Below are positions 14,322-25,785 of a DNA stretch of 64,000 bases, one piece after another; position 1 is the first letter of the stretch, and each line of letters opens with the position of its first letter. The stretch lies in assembly GCF_037975245.1 (NCBI RefSeq), contig NC_092578.1:13686321-13750320 (forward strand). Reading direction: 5' to 3'. This stretch comes from Apostichopus japonicus (lineage: Eukaryota; Echinodermata; Holothuroidea; Aspidochirotida; Stichopodidae). The translations under genes and the position numbers were made by a program. The notes below the pieces were generated by a model that was given only the letters and a program-made list of their open reading frames with translations, made no database searches and was not told the origin of the DNA.

Positions 14322-14960
14322 GTACAGATGTTGAGAGCATCATGCTTGACTTCATCCACGGACAAACTCTTATACATCAGATATGACAAGCTATGTGTTG
14401 TTTACAGTATAAGCAGAAACTGCCTCAGTTCAAGATAAGAAGGAGATATAAATTTAGCCTTGCTTCAGGCAGTATGATTGTCAACTTTTTTCCCCTCCCT
14501 TCAAGGCTGGAAGAAAGAAGGTGCATGGTCTGATCTTGAGATACCAATGCTCAATTTGACAGATAAATAATCCAGTTTTTGTAACATCCTGGAGAAAGTA
14601 GCTCTGAATGCTGTAAAATTATTTTGTTATGTTTTAATCTATCGAAGTAATTTAACTGAGTTTTAGGGAAAAGCATGTTTTAGGGTGTGACTGTCTGTCT
14701 GGATTTGATCAATGTTGTACCGTCAAATTAAACTTTTACTAAACTTTTATCATCATGCAATTCGATTCACTGCTTTTATCTGAAATGAGGAAGAAATTGA
14801 AGTTCAAGAGATTCTAAAACTATGAAGCCTCCAATTTGATAATAGTTGCATGTGGCTAATATGAAAATAAATGTTGGGAAATGAAAATTTGTTAGAACCC
14901 TTCTTGGGGTGACAAAATCAAGATGGGGTACAATTAATTTGTCCAGTTTCTTAAAATTTG

Positions 14961-15240
14961 TTAATAATAATAATAATAATAATAAGCAAATATTTATATA
15001 GCGCTTTATGCAAAGGCCTCAAAGCGCTTAAAACAAGTACACAAATATGCAAGACAAATCACTGTAAATTTTGGAATAAATGTGTTTTTAAGAGACGCTT
15101 AAAACAGTCAACCGATGGTGCATTGCGAATTGAAGATGGTAGATTGTTCCAGAGTTGAGGTGCAGCAGAGTTGAGGTGCAGAGTTGAGGTGATTGTTCCA
15201 GAGTTGAGGTCCGTGTTAGAAGTTGGCCAACAAGATTGGC
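14961..15240 (-). mobile_element. SINE-like element with GCGCTTT core and (TTA)n tail
   Basis: Read on the minus strand, the element ends in AAGCGCTTTGAGGCC, then a GCGCTATATAAATA-type motif and a (TTA)n tail at 14961-14985. This arrangement is shared with the second copy at 25439-25525 on the other strand. It is the familiar 3' end of short interspersed elements common in marine invertebrate genomes. Its 5' part (15130-15210) carries small tandem repeats of an AGAGTTGAGGT motif. There is no coding capacity of its own. Confidence 0.55.
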
Positions 15241-15293
15241 AGCTTCTTCAATATATTTAATGCATAAATGAACATTATTTTTCATGGATGATG

Positions 15294-15468
15294 CAAGGGA
15301 CGAAATAACTGGGTTCGCATAGCAATTTGCTACCCAAGAATTGCCAGTTGCTAATCAATATTACTTTTGATTAGCAAAAGATGCAGTACCTGCTAACGCT
15401 AATTGCTATTTCCAAGAATTGTCGAGCAATTATTGCTAATCAATTCTCTAAAACTATTTCGTCCCTTG
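15294..15468. mobile_element. 175-bp MITE with 14-bp TIR and 5-bp TSD
   Basis: Perfect terminal inverted repeats CAAGGGACGAAATA lie at 15294-15307 and, as reverse complement, at 15455-15468. They are flanked on both sides by TGATG (15289-15293 and 15469-15473), a direct repeat as expected for a target-site duplication. The interior is AT-rich, with several copies of a TTGCTAATCAA/TTGATTAGCAA motif in both orientations, so the element can fold. It is non-coding. The superfamily is not assigned. Confidence 0.8.
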
Positions 15469-15780
15469 TGATGGTTATTTTGTTCTGGACTGTCATGTAT
15501 TATTCACTGGTCACTAACCCACAAAATTATTGTATTACAGGAATTTAATACTTTATCGTCCCAAAATTGCTATGAAGTGTTCTAGTGGAAACATGCTATT
15601 GTACCCTCTCCTCTCCCTAGTTTCTTCCACCTCTCATCCTCTTTAATTTGTACCCCTCTCCTACCCCTCTTATCTCCCATGCATTCCTCCCCCAAGCTGC
15701 TGGATTCTTACTGCTGAACATCACAAGTATTTAATAAATCATTGCTTTTTACATCTAGAAGTTCAGTTATTTGACTTGAA

Positions 15781-15850
15781 TGTACAGTATATACATTCAG
15801 TACAGTACATTCAGTCAGTACAGTACAGTACAGTACAGTACAGTACATTC
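15781..15850. repeat. (CAGTA)n / (TACAG)n microsatellite
   Basis: Pentanucleotide repeat, about six perfect units from about 15818 to 15846, with imperfect ATTCAG-interrupted units upstream. Confidence 0.9.
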
Positions 15851-16259
15851 AATGTGGGTGACAGGCCTAGAATTATCACCAATATTAGCCACTTTGCTAA
15901 AAAATACCATTGGAGTATAAAAAATATCTGCTGGCTATAAAATCAAATTCCCACTTGCACTTCCCTTGAACTTATTAAAAAGGCAGCTGTAATTTCCACG
16001 GCCAGAAAAATGCCATTGCTCTGTTTTTGTGTATATATGGCAAACAGCAAATTCAGGCTGGCATTTAGCCAGTAAATAGTCCCTGAATTTCTAGGCCTGG
16101 GCATCATACCATTCACAGAAAAATAACTGATCCGCTTTATAATATCACAACCCTCATAACTACTTTTGTTTGTGCTGCTTGTCTGAGCTTCTTGAGAGGC
16201 CTTGTCATGTCTTGAATTACTTGACACTGTTAATTGGGCAGGAGCTTGTTAAATTTCAC

Positions 16260-16570
16260 AGTTAGAAAATACCCTGTAAATTCTCTCTAAATGAGCAATT
16301 AGGAAAGCTGTTGGGACTGTTGCCTTTCCGTGATCTGGTAAGCGGTTAAAGAGAGTTGTTATATCCAGAGCCCACCAGGATAGGCAAAACACTGCTGTTT
16401 CCAACTCCCTCTGTCGATCTTATTAGGTTAAGCAAACATATGCAACCAGTTTAACCCTCAGCTGCCACTAAGAGTTATGATTGGCAGATTGGTAAGAAAT
16501 GTATCCGAGTTGTATCTTTTAAATGCGGGCTGCTGTCGGTAGCTGGGTTCGGTTGTTTCAGAAGCCGCAT
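16260..16570. other. Non-repetitive block, candidate conserved non-coding element
   Basis: About 300 bp without tandem repeats, with balanced base use relative to the flanks and no supportable exon. It ends at a short (GA)n at 16571-16584. Proposed only on composition. Confidence 0.25.
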
Positions 16571-16741
16571 AGAGAGAGAGAGAGTAGCCTGATCACTGCT
16601 GGGTGATGACTTTGAACACATCGAGTAGATTTAAAGCACTGCTGTCAAAGACATCTCCATGCAAAGAAAACCTGTGGAATACTCAAAGAATGGAGAATTT
16701 TGTAGGCTTAAGTTTGCTTCTGCTTAAAATATATATGATGC

Positions 16742-16835
16742 AGAGGGGGGAGGGGGGCAGCGGGATAGAGAAAGGGGAGGGGTATGGGAGAAGGGAGGGG
16801 GGAAGGAGATAAGGGGAGAAGGGAAGGGAATGGGG
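16742..16835 (+). repeat. Purine-rich G-cluster tract
   Basis: Almost pure A/G over about 90 bp, with many runs of four to six G. It could form triplex or quadruplex DNA on the + strand. Low complexity and no coding signal. Confidence 0.85.
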
Positions 16836-17278
16836 ATTTCATAAATACCTTTTAACTCTTCAAAATTAGTTACATTAGATCAGGTAGTTGTTAACAACTT
16901 TCTGATTAGATGCATAAGTCGGTCACTTAGATTTTAACATAAGTCATTATTGGTAAATTTGTGTGGAAAATAAACTTTGATCTTAATTTCTGATGATTTA
17001 ACATTCAATAATTGTTATAAACAATAGTATTGGTTTCTTGGTGTTAATATGAAGTATAGTTTAAGCCTTCTTGAGTATATACTAGTTTTTTGTTTTTCAT
17101 GGAGTCGGGCATTCGGGCAATGTATTGTCCTTGTTTTGTAGAAGAGATAACTAGATGGCAGAGACTTTATTTTCATGGGAAATGGGTCTTCATCCAAGCA
17201 GAAGAAATGAGCAATTATTCCCCTTGTAAACATGCTGATAGAATAAGCTAATATTCTTCTACGCAACTCTCTCTCCCA

Positions 17279-17292
17279 CCCCCCCCCCCCCC
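17279..17292. repeat. Poly(C)14 tract
   Basis: Run of 14 C within a CT-rich stretch (17265-17305). Confidence 0.95.
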
Positions 17293-17439
17293 TCTTCTCT
17301 CTACTGTGTAACATCAAGTAGTAAAGCTCAATTTTGAAGCCAACTTAAGTCTTAGACTTCCCCTGCCCTCGTATTATCTTCACCTGAGTCCTTTTCATCT
17401 CCTTGTGTTCATTGTGGTCATCTTATTCATTCATTCCTC

Positions 17440-17825
17440 ATGAGACTTGTCAAACTCTTGTTTCATGGCTCATTACTCCAGTGGCTTCCAGTCAACTCTT
17501 CCCATTGTGCCTGACAATACTGACAAATGGGAGGCTATTGACAGTCATCTACTGCTATTCATTCGCTCCGGGTCTTTGCTAAGCTAATGGAGGAGCGGGC
17601 CTTAATCCCCTCTTACCCTCTCTGTATCGCTGCTTCTTTGAAGTCCGGCCCTTAACAGCGAGAGCTATTGGGACGGCTCAATGGCAGAAGAAATTGCCTC
17701 GTTGACATGATTGGCTTAACGTAGCGTGAAAGGGAGAATGGGGACCATTTCGACATCACTGGGTCAGACGGAGTAGAGCTGTTTAACTGTACTGCTGTCA
17801 GTAAAGGCTAGAGCGAAACAATTGA
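17440..17825. other. GC-richer non-repetitive block, candidate intronic enhancer
   Basis: Roughly 380 bp that stands out from the AT-rich intron by higher GC and absence of repeats. It contains a CTTAATCCCC site at 17601-17610 (GGATTA core, Otx/bicoid-class homeodomain), a TGACAG-type site near 17537 and a GATTGGC (CCAAT-type) site near 17709. No reading frame with splice signals spans it. Enhancer function is inferred from composition and motif content only. Confidence 0.3.
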
Positions 17826-18659
17826 ATATATGTTACAAACATCTCTTGGCACCAAAACTGGCAGTTTGTAGTAGGTACATAGCACAGATTGGCTCCCTCT
17901 GCTCATGTGTTCATAAATGATCTGATATTTATTGACTTTTCAAACATCTTTAATATATTACAGATGAAGAACTTGGATGTGCAGGGATCATTATGCTTTG
18001 AACTCATGTTCATGCTTGATTTAACTCAATTTGATTTTAATTTCACTTATGTAACAGAAAGTCGTTACAGCTGTTACGTATTCAAAATAAATAACCCTTA
18101 AAACAATTGATCAAATCGCCAAATAATATCCTCCTTTTCTCTTTAATAGATATTTATCAATCTCAATTTCAGTTCTTTAACCTCTCCATTAGTTTGTGGT
18201 CAGCTAAGCCCATAATGTTTGGAATGCCCCCCCTGGACACCCAGGCCTTACTTTTTTGGTTGTCTGAACAGCATGTACGAAAACAAAAATTGTAGCTTAA
18301 CAGTAATGACCAATATATGTACACTGTAAGAGATGTGTTGGTTTTGGTGATAACAATTTTAAAATATCATTTCACCTATCTGGTGATATTTAGTTACAAT
18401 GCAATCTGAATTTGATGTAAACAACTAATTGTCCATCAGACAACCTCCACAGCTGATTTGGATTGGCTGAACAGAAATTTAGCCACTTTGGTAGATCCCC
18501 CCAGTGGACATGCTTTCCCAAGAGGCATGTGCCAAAATGTAAACTTTGTCTTTCACAGTAGTTTTGCTACCAGGAATAATTCCGTTTTCGAAGACAACCT
18601 TATCTTGGCCTTTCTAATAAGGTCATATTATCTATACATAGCCATTTAATCATGCATTC

Positions 18660-18972
18660 TCATTTCAAAGATGCTCATTTCACAAAACTCAATCAGTTTC
18701 CCTGCCGAGAGCCATTCCAATGAAAAAAAAAAAATCAGTCTTGCGTTTTGGTTTGGCTTGTACGTAACTTTATCTGCGGAAGTTTTACGGCCGAGTGTGG
18801 GAGCGCATGGCTTCCCGTGTCTTAGCCGTACATTAATGTCAGGGAGATGGAGTATGATATATCCTCTCGCCCTCATAAAATGTGTTTTAAATTTAGTTAC
18901 TACCGCAATCATTAATTACCTCGCCATTACTGTAAAGCATCTCATTATGTTTCCTGTTTCTTTTCGATGCAG
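18660..18972 (+). other. Non-repetitive block abutting the first RECK exon seen, with polypyrimidine tract and 3' splice site
   Basis: About 300 bp directly upstream of the exon at 18973. It includes the polypyrimidine tract and AG acceptor (18950-18972, TTTCTTTTCGATGCAG). Palindromic homeodomain-type sites occur at 18831-18838 (CATTAATG) and near 18910 (CATTAATTACC). A reading frame here is open for about 100 codons and runs into the exon, but its upstream peptide has no resemblance to RECK and the exon is better started at the acceptor. Regulatory function is a guess. Confidence 0.3.
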
Positions 18973-19047
18973 ATGGCGTTAGAATCCACCTCACTCAGGA
19001 GAAGACAACATCTACCAAGCCTCCTGAACAACTGTCCTCTTAGCCTG
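18973..19047 (+). CDS. RECK: RECK internal exon A: linker ending cysteine-knot module 1 (partial gene)
   Basis: A 75-bp exon, phase 0 in and out, bounded by TTTTCGATGCAG and GTAAGA. It encodes 25 residues, basic (three consecutive Arg) then ending NNCPLSL. Only this frame is open throughout; the other two contain stops. In vertebrate RECK, as I recall it, the segment after the first CC...C...C motif is a basic helical stretch followed by Cys-Pro, six residues, then Trp-x-Cys. Here exon A supplies the Cys-Pro, and exon B supplies Trp-x-Cys after exactly six residues. RECK is a GPI-anchored extracellular glycoprotein that restrains matrix metalloproteinases and, in vertebrates, acts with GPR124 as a Wnt7 co-receptor. 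The Met at the exon start is incidental. Alone the exon would be weak; the call rests on its in-phase fit with the next three. Confidence 0.82.
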
Positions 19048-19228
19048 GTAAGATGCCATAAATCACTGGCAGAGATTTATCTTTCAGCCTTTATTCTGCT
19101 CAGCCTTTATCCTATCTTATCTCCTATGTTAGGCAATAACTCTAGGTTACACAGTGTGTTGGAATTTGAAAACTGTTCTCCTTTGTAAGGTTGGTTTCTC
19201 AGGTTTTTGGTGTACTTGGTGTTGTACC

Positions 19229-19828
19229 AAGTGTTGAAACACATTCTGTGTGAAATGTTATTGTTGAAACACTCTGTGTCACATACAACACATTCTGTGT
19301 GACATATAATTGTTAAAACACTCTGTGTGACATACAAGTATTCTAAAATACTCTGTGTGATATGTGTAACACATCAGTGTTCAAACATTCTATGTGACAT
19401 GTAAGTGTTCAAAACACTCTGTGTGACATGTAAGTGTTCAAAATACTCTGTGTGACATGTAAGTGTTCAAACACTCTGTGTGGCATATAAGTGTTCAAAC
19501 ACATTCTGTGTGGCATGTAAGTGTTGAAACACATTCTGTGTGACATGTAAGTGTTCAAACACTGTGTGGCATATAAGTGTTCAAACACATTCTGTGTGGC
19601 ATGTAAGTGTTCAAACACATTCTGTGTGACATGTAAGTGTTCAAACACATTATGTGTGACATGTAAGTGTTCAAAACACTCTGTATGACATGTAAGTGTT
19701 AAAACACTCTGTATGACATATAAGAGTTCAAAACACTCTGTGTGACAAGTAAGTGTTCAAAACACTCTGTGTGGCATATAAGTGTTCAAACACTTTGTGT
19801 GACATGTAAGTGTTCAAAACACTCTGTG
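19229..19828. repeat. 28-29-bp minisatellite, about 21 copies
   Basis: Tandem copies of AAGTGTTCAAACACTCTGTG followed by TGACATGT. Unit length varies between about 26 and 31 bp through small indels (CACTCT/CACATTCT, TGGCAT/TGACAT). It begins about 180 bp downstream of the RECK exon A donor. The minus strand is open for up to 79 codons as a repetitive His/Thr/Asn peptide, which I regard as a by-product of the repeat. Confidence 0.92.
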
Positions 19829-22800
19829 AATGTAGAACATATATATGCAAAATCTCCAAAAAATTCATATATGCCATTCATATATGCCATTCAGTAAGAT
19901 GTTAAGGAGTGGTTTAGTCATCCACTCTAAACAGTTTGGTTTATTAAGGTTTATTGAATCACAACACTGTAAATCATGGAATGTTTGGAACCAATAATTT
20001 CCCTTCGATGGAAAAAAGAAACAGAAAAAGAGAAGACAAATTCTGAGGTCTCTGAACTCTCAAGTGACTTTTGATATCATTATAATATCTGAACTATAGG
20101 CCATTTGAATCAGCAACAGCAAAAAAAAAAGAAGATATTTAAAGGAACCTCAGAACAGGACAAATGTCAGATAAAAATAACATCTGGAGTTTGTTACTTA
20201 ACACAATATAGCTGACAACATCCTGTCCTCAGACATTGCAGTAGGAGGATTCGTTCGTTTGTGACAGTAGTTTACTACGCAGAGTCACTAGAATTCATGC
20301 TATACTGTGGGTTTCACAGGTTACTCTGCGCAGTATTGTTTTTTTTAAGTACTAGCATTTTTCAAGCCATATTTACTGTCGGCCCAAATGGTAAATTACA
20401 GCATTAAAAAAACTGATCAATAAATGAGACACCGTAAAGATGCTTTTAGTCTGCTGGCCAATCCAACTTTGGTGATATATGAGGTGTATAATGCCATTGA
20501 AGGATAAAAAAGAGAGCCAGCTAGATATCAGAATGATGCATCATGGGTATTCATAGGCTCTCCTATTTGAAGTGGTTTGCAGAGTAAACATGCACAGGTG
20601 GAATGATGACACTTATCATTTCACTGTTCTGAAAATATTTGCCAAAGTGAAGATCCAGAGAATAAAACACAATTTCCATAGTATCATGATTCATCAAGGT
20701 CTTATTGTCCATTTTCACTCAAAACCAAATCTCATATTTTCAGGGAGTGTGTGATGTGGTTAAGGATCCGGGTGAAGGCTCATCTGGGAGCGGGGCGAGG
20801 TGGGGGGGGGTTGGGGGGTTAGAAGGTATTACATGAGGTAGGTCTGAGGTTTGGATGCCCAAAAAAATTTCACACAGTACTATAGAAATCAGCTAATGTT
20901 GATGAAACCCTTACCATAGCAGAAACTTAGCATCTTTTTTGTGACAAATTTTCAGTACTGTTTGATATGTGAAATCCAATAACGTTAGCTTTCCCCGTCA
21001 AGGTTCATCGCAAGTGGTGTCGTGAAGTGTTTTCTCATTAGCATTTCACCATGATTAAAGTAAATATGAAACGTGTCCCGGTGAAGAAACGTTGGGCATG
21101 GGGAACGAATCAAATCCATAAAGCACTCAGTTACCTTCAATTGGCGATAAAAACCCAGCAGGGAGTCTTAGTTTGATTAGCTGCAATCTTTTCCTGGGCA
21201 ATATTACAAAGGTTTGGAAAAAAAATATATATATCGACCTTGATACCCAAAAGGGTGGATTTTGTGTTGAATTTGGTCACAATCTTGTGTTAGTAAAGAT
21301 TAATTAAACTGTTCAAAGAAATTAGACCAGGATTTGAATTGAGAATGTAAATCATTAGTACGCTAGACTTGAAGGAATAAATCCTAGCATTTAAAGGACT
21401 GCCATGATGTAATCAGATGTAACTAGTTGAAACTTCGCTGCAGTCTGACTTGTATCAATGATTCAACATTTAGGCTCCAACCTACCAGGCTTACAAAATC
21501 ATAACATTTTGGCACTGTGCCCTGGCCTCCCCCCTCCCACCCCCAACCACCCTCCCAAATTGACTCATGTGTCCAATGCCCTCTTCCAAATCTACCGGTC
21601 AAGTTTTTATCTTTAGGATTCGGACAATTCTGTATCGGATAAGGATCTAAGGGTTAATAATTAACTGGCTATAGACCAACAGAGCAGGAAAGTGTTAAAT
21701 TATGTAAGCACACAATGTACATAGATCTCTTGGTTAGGTGAGGTTATAGTATCCAGTTTACTGCGTACAAGTGTGAATAATTTACATGTCTTGTTCAGAG
21801 TCATACAAAGTCACATTGCAACGCAAAATGCAACTTGTGATACAATAAACATCATGTACATAAATTAAGAGTAACGATAAATAAAATATATTCCTCGTTC
21901 TTACTTTCAAGGCTACTTTGACAATGACCTCTTCAAAGACTTCAACACAACTAGCTATATCTTCTATGGATTATCAGAAGTATACGGAAAAAGCCACTCT
22001 CATTGATCGGTGAATCTATTGTCTTTCATTGTATAACCTTGAATGTAAAAATGCTCTAAATTGTGGAGATCTACTGAGAGAATGTCTTTTCTGCATCGTA
22101 AAATATGTCTGCTTGGGTCACTGTCACAAAAGTACTAATATGCCAGTATACTTCAAATTAATTAAGATGACTTCTCGTCCTTGGGGAACTGACAAAGGTA
22201 AATTGTTATCTATTTTTGGCCTTCAGAGGACATAATTTGAGTCAATCTTAATTAAGTACTTTCTTCTGAGTTTTTGAAGGAAAAGAACGAGGATGTAATT
22301 GGATCGTTTTGCTCTCATTTAGAATTTTTATTAATTGGGTAGATTTATAAGAATTTTTTTGTCTGTCAATATCAGTGTTGAAGGGTAGAGCTTATACTAT
22401 AACTTCAAACTTTTAAAAACTTGGTAACCACGGTGTGTGTACAGTGCACTTTGTTAAAGGCAAAGTCAAAGTCAAAATTTTGGAATCATTTTTATTTTGT
22501 TGACCACATGTGATGAAATGATTTGTCATAAATTGTGTTACACTTTACTGTAGCTATGAATGCAAGACATTATTTTCTAAATTTGTGTCAACTATTCTGT
22601 AAAATTTTGAAGGAATGGTTAACAAGTTTCCAAAGTCAAATACAGCACCTTGAAGCTGCATTAATTTATGAAAATTCAAGTTTTCTACAAATAAATGGCA
22701 AGTAACCGATGTAAGAGTCGTTGCCATGGTCATTTGCATATCTTCAAAGTGGATGTAAAATAGTGTTATGGATGTAGATTAATAGCTCTAGATATTAGTT

Positions 22801-24119
22801 CTTATCTTCCATACCTCTGAAAAAATAGTGGTCTTGCTAAACCACTTATATCTGTCAAGGAGAAGAAAATGATGAAATTTCTATAAATATATCAAAAAAA
22901 TGTTAAAATAAATTCATACACAAAGTTTGATCCCAACAGAATTTTCAAATTTCAAGAGTTATTTTTTTTAAATTTTACTAGACTTTTGCAAATTCTAAGA
23001 TTTTTTTTCTTAATGTTTCTACTTTTAGTAACCTTTGAATTAGTCAAAGGTTTCTAAATCAGTAACAGTCTCAGTGGTTGTAAAAGTATAAATATCTTAT
23101 GAAATATGATGGAGGCAGAATACCTTTCAAACCTTTCAACTCCAAATATAAACCAGAGATAATCAGGGAAGAATCAGGAGAAGCTGGGGAGACTCATGGA
23201 AGTAATCCGTTAGAAAGATCTGTCATTTGTTTGAATATTGAAAGGTTGTCACTCTCAACCGGGACAAATATAGCACAAAACTTGATTGATTACGATCAAT
23301 AAACGAGTATTAAACGGCTAAATTTGACTCGAATCGATTAAATATTTAAGTTTTTTTTGGGGGGGTGGGAGATCTGATTCTTTACAAGTTTGGCGCCCTA
23401 TGTATGATTGACTGAGATAGGGAGAATTATTTAAAAGGTACATCTGTCGGAGATTGGAGTTGATATTAAAATGAGCAATTAATAGTTGATGAGGGAACAA
23501 GAAAATGCTCTTAGTTAGAAGACCTGTGTGAATCTTCAAAGTACATGGAAAGGTTAAATATTGATCATGTATAAGGTTTTTAAATTGTTAGGTTAAATTA
23601 ATTTTTGAGGAAAGAGATTGCTTGAAAAAGAAGGGAAACAAGGCTTTGTGCTATGCAGTTGCTCTAAAACTGTTATTGGGCGTGACCCAAAAAGGGGATT
23701 GCAAAACTTTCTGGGTGGGTTGGAAGATTTTTCCAGAAAAGTTCTAGTTCTAGTTTTCGGAGGACAGTTATCGGTTAAATTATGTTTTGTTTAACAGCAA
23801 AATCCATACATAGTGCAAGCTGGCTTTGATACATTCTGAGCTTAAATTCTGAAGGGGGCTGAGGGGGGGGGGAGGGGGGAATGAGGGGTAGTCTGATGAA
23901 TAGCAGCACAATCCCAGATACTGGTTTGTGTGTCTTATAGTTTACTGGCTGCTGCTATCGGAGCAAACAAGGAGCAAGTTTTCTGTAACTCTTTGAGCTA
24001 TTACATTCAGAGTAAATTATTCATCAGCCTTCCTAAATTAGTGAATTTGGTTTTCACACTTGTCACCGTTTTGTTCTGTGTCCTGTACTTTTTTGTGTTG
24101 TTGCCATTCCCTGTACCCA

Positions 24120-24300
24120 GCATCCATTGCGAAACAATTGATTTTTGCCAGAAAATGCATGTGTCTGAACAATCGAGGTGCTGGTCGTTCCACTTACATA
24201 ATTAATGATTTACGGAGGTAACGTCGAGAGAACCTAATGGAACGACAGCCAATTGTGAACGTACCAGCCCTGCGGTGTAGCTCTGAGCTGGAATATTAAC
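24120..24300. other. Non-repetitive block with homeodomain-like sites
   Basis: About 180 bp with AACAATTGAT near 24134 and ATAATTAATGATT near 24197. A short inverted pair GTCGTTCCA / TGGAACGAC flanks the latter (about 24183-24191 and 24238-24246). No exon is supported. It is a possible regulatory block, on composition and motifs only. Confidence 0.22.
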
Positions 24301-24788
24301 AATTAGAGAGAAATGTGCAATATTTCTCTGTTTTAGGATTGTTTAAGTAGGTTAACCCAGACTGGGAGATGAGATGACCATTTTGGAGGTATAAATTAAC
24401 ACTGTAGAAATATACGACACAGTTCACTACTTTATCAAATATTCCTTTCCAGGTATGGACTCCTATAAAAGTAGTTACACTCATTAGTACATCTTGTTTG
24501 GTACATAACTGTACATACTGAACATTGAGTAAAGGCATAACATTATTTGCATGTGTTTTGCAATCATACTGTGTGGAGCATATTGCATTGAGAAAGTTTC
24601 GATCATACATGTAGGGATTGATCGTTCATAACTTCCACCAAATGTTGTGCAAATATATTAAATTTGGGATAATGAATTTGATTCCTGTAGAACAATCAGT
24701 ATGAGACAAATTATTGTCTTGTAATAAAACGAACCATATTTTTCTCATCATCACGATACTGCAGATAGATACAAACCTCTTCTTTCTT

Positions 24789-25785
24789 GACTGTTTTCAC
24801 TCTAGTAAATATCTGTAGAGAAAGATATTTACTACAGATATTTAATAGAGTGAAAACAGTCGGTTTCATCGTCCTAGTTATTTCGACTTTTCGCCTCTTT
24901 TGTTTGTCTGTTCATAAACAAGAGTTCAGTAATGTAATTTTGAACCTATTAAATGTTATAAATTACAAGTATTAGAAACTTGATGGTAGGAATATGATAG
25001 AGACATACATAATATAGAACAACATTTTTTGAGTAGACCTGTCCATATGTTGCTGACTTGCGTAATTTTCTTTCATTTATTTTTTTTGCTGGCAATGTAG
25101 AATAAGTTTGTACTATAAGTACATCGACCTTAATTACGTAGCTATATCAGCCACACGCATATATACATACTCACTACCTGCAGTGTCGTATACAGTTGTT
25201 GTACATAGTAAGTCTCAGACTGCCAATGCATTAATGGAGTCCTTATCACCAGACCTTGTCACAATGAAGGCTGTCGTTGTCCGAGGGATTGATTTTTTCA
25301 TTTTTTTTTCCATGTCAAGCCACCAAGTAGCTTAAGAACAAGACAAAGGCAGAAAATTAACGGGGCCTTGATAATGTAATATATATGCACGGTGAAGAGG
25401 TCTGGGAGTTTAACTTTAATTAGTAGTGGTTTCTCTGCAATCTTTGTAGAGCGCTTTGAGATATCTTTGTTATGTAAAGCGCTATATAAATGTTTATTAT
25501 TATTGTTATTAATATTATTATTATAAGAAAATTAAAGGGATTCAATGTTTGTGACAATATATATAGCACAAAATCCAATAGACAGTATATATATCATTAT
25601 ATACATGCTAAGAAACGGTGAAACATCGCACTACAATAACTATAGCTGTGCAGATTTCTGGTGGCAGAGGCGAAAAGTCAAAATAACTAGGACGATGAAA
25701 CCGACTGTTTTCACTCTAGTAAATATCTGTAGTAAATATCTTTCTCTACAGATATTTACTATCTGTAGAGAAAGATATTTACTAC
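24789..25785. mobile_element. About 1.0-kb compound foldback (TIR) element
   Basis: The left end 24789-24861 is itself a hairpin: 30-bp arms 24789-24818 and 24832-24861 (one mismatch) around a 13-nt loop. The segment 24801-24896 is the reverse complement of about 25668-25763, giving roughly 95-bp inverted repeats. The right end then carries a second hairpin (arms about 25730-25755 and 25760-25785). The sequence GGACGATGAAACCGACTG marks the inner part of both arms. The interior (about 770 bp) has no transposase and includes the SINE-like tail at 25439-25525, possibly nested. No clear target-site duplication is visible. Confidence 0.72.
25439..25525 (+). mobile_element. SINE-like 3' end (GCGCTATATAAAT + (TTA)n)
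   Basis: GAGCGCTTTGAGATA, then AAAGCGCTATATAAATGTTTA, followed by an imperfect (TTA)n tail. It is the plus-strand counterpart of the element at 14961-15240. The 5' extent is not resolved. Confidence 0.55.

Larger units (their letters stand above)
1..18972 (+). other. Upstream RECK intron or 5' flank (non-coding)
   Basis: No exon could be supported in this stretch. The first recognised coding exon begins at 18973 in the interior of the RECK protein, in phase 0, so at least one coding exon (signal peptide and first CC motif) must lie 5' of it. I looked for a TGY-TGY pair followed by the cysteine-knot spacing and an in-phase donor and found none here, so that exon is probably left of the window. 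What the stretch holds: the inverted-repeat element at 648-1519, a minisatellite around 8.1-8.8 kb, C14 tracts at 7765 and 17279, a SINE-like element and MITE near 15.0-15.5 kb, a (CAGTA)n tract near 15.8 kb, purine-rich runs, and non-repetitive blocks listed separately. The remainder is unremarkable AT-rich sequence. Confidence 0.6.

Noticed and set aside
16651-16690. CC...C pattern that might be the missing first RECK knot exon
   Set aside because: Spacing is CC-x9-C rather than CC-x7-C-x3-C, no second pair of cysteines follows, and no suitable splice sites bound it.
18671-18982. 103-codon frame running into RECK exon A from upstream
   Set aside because: It enters the exon in a frame that differs from the RECK reading and has no similarity to RECK. 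The strong acceptor at 18971-18972 sets the exon start.
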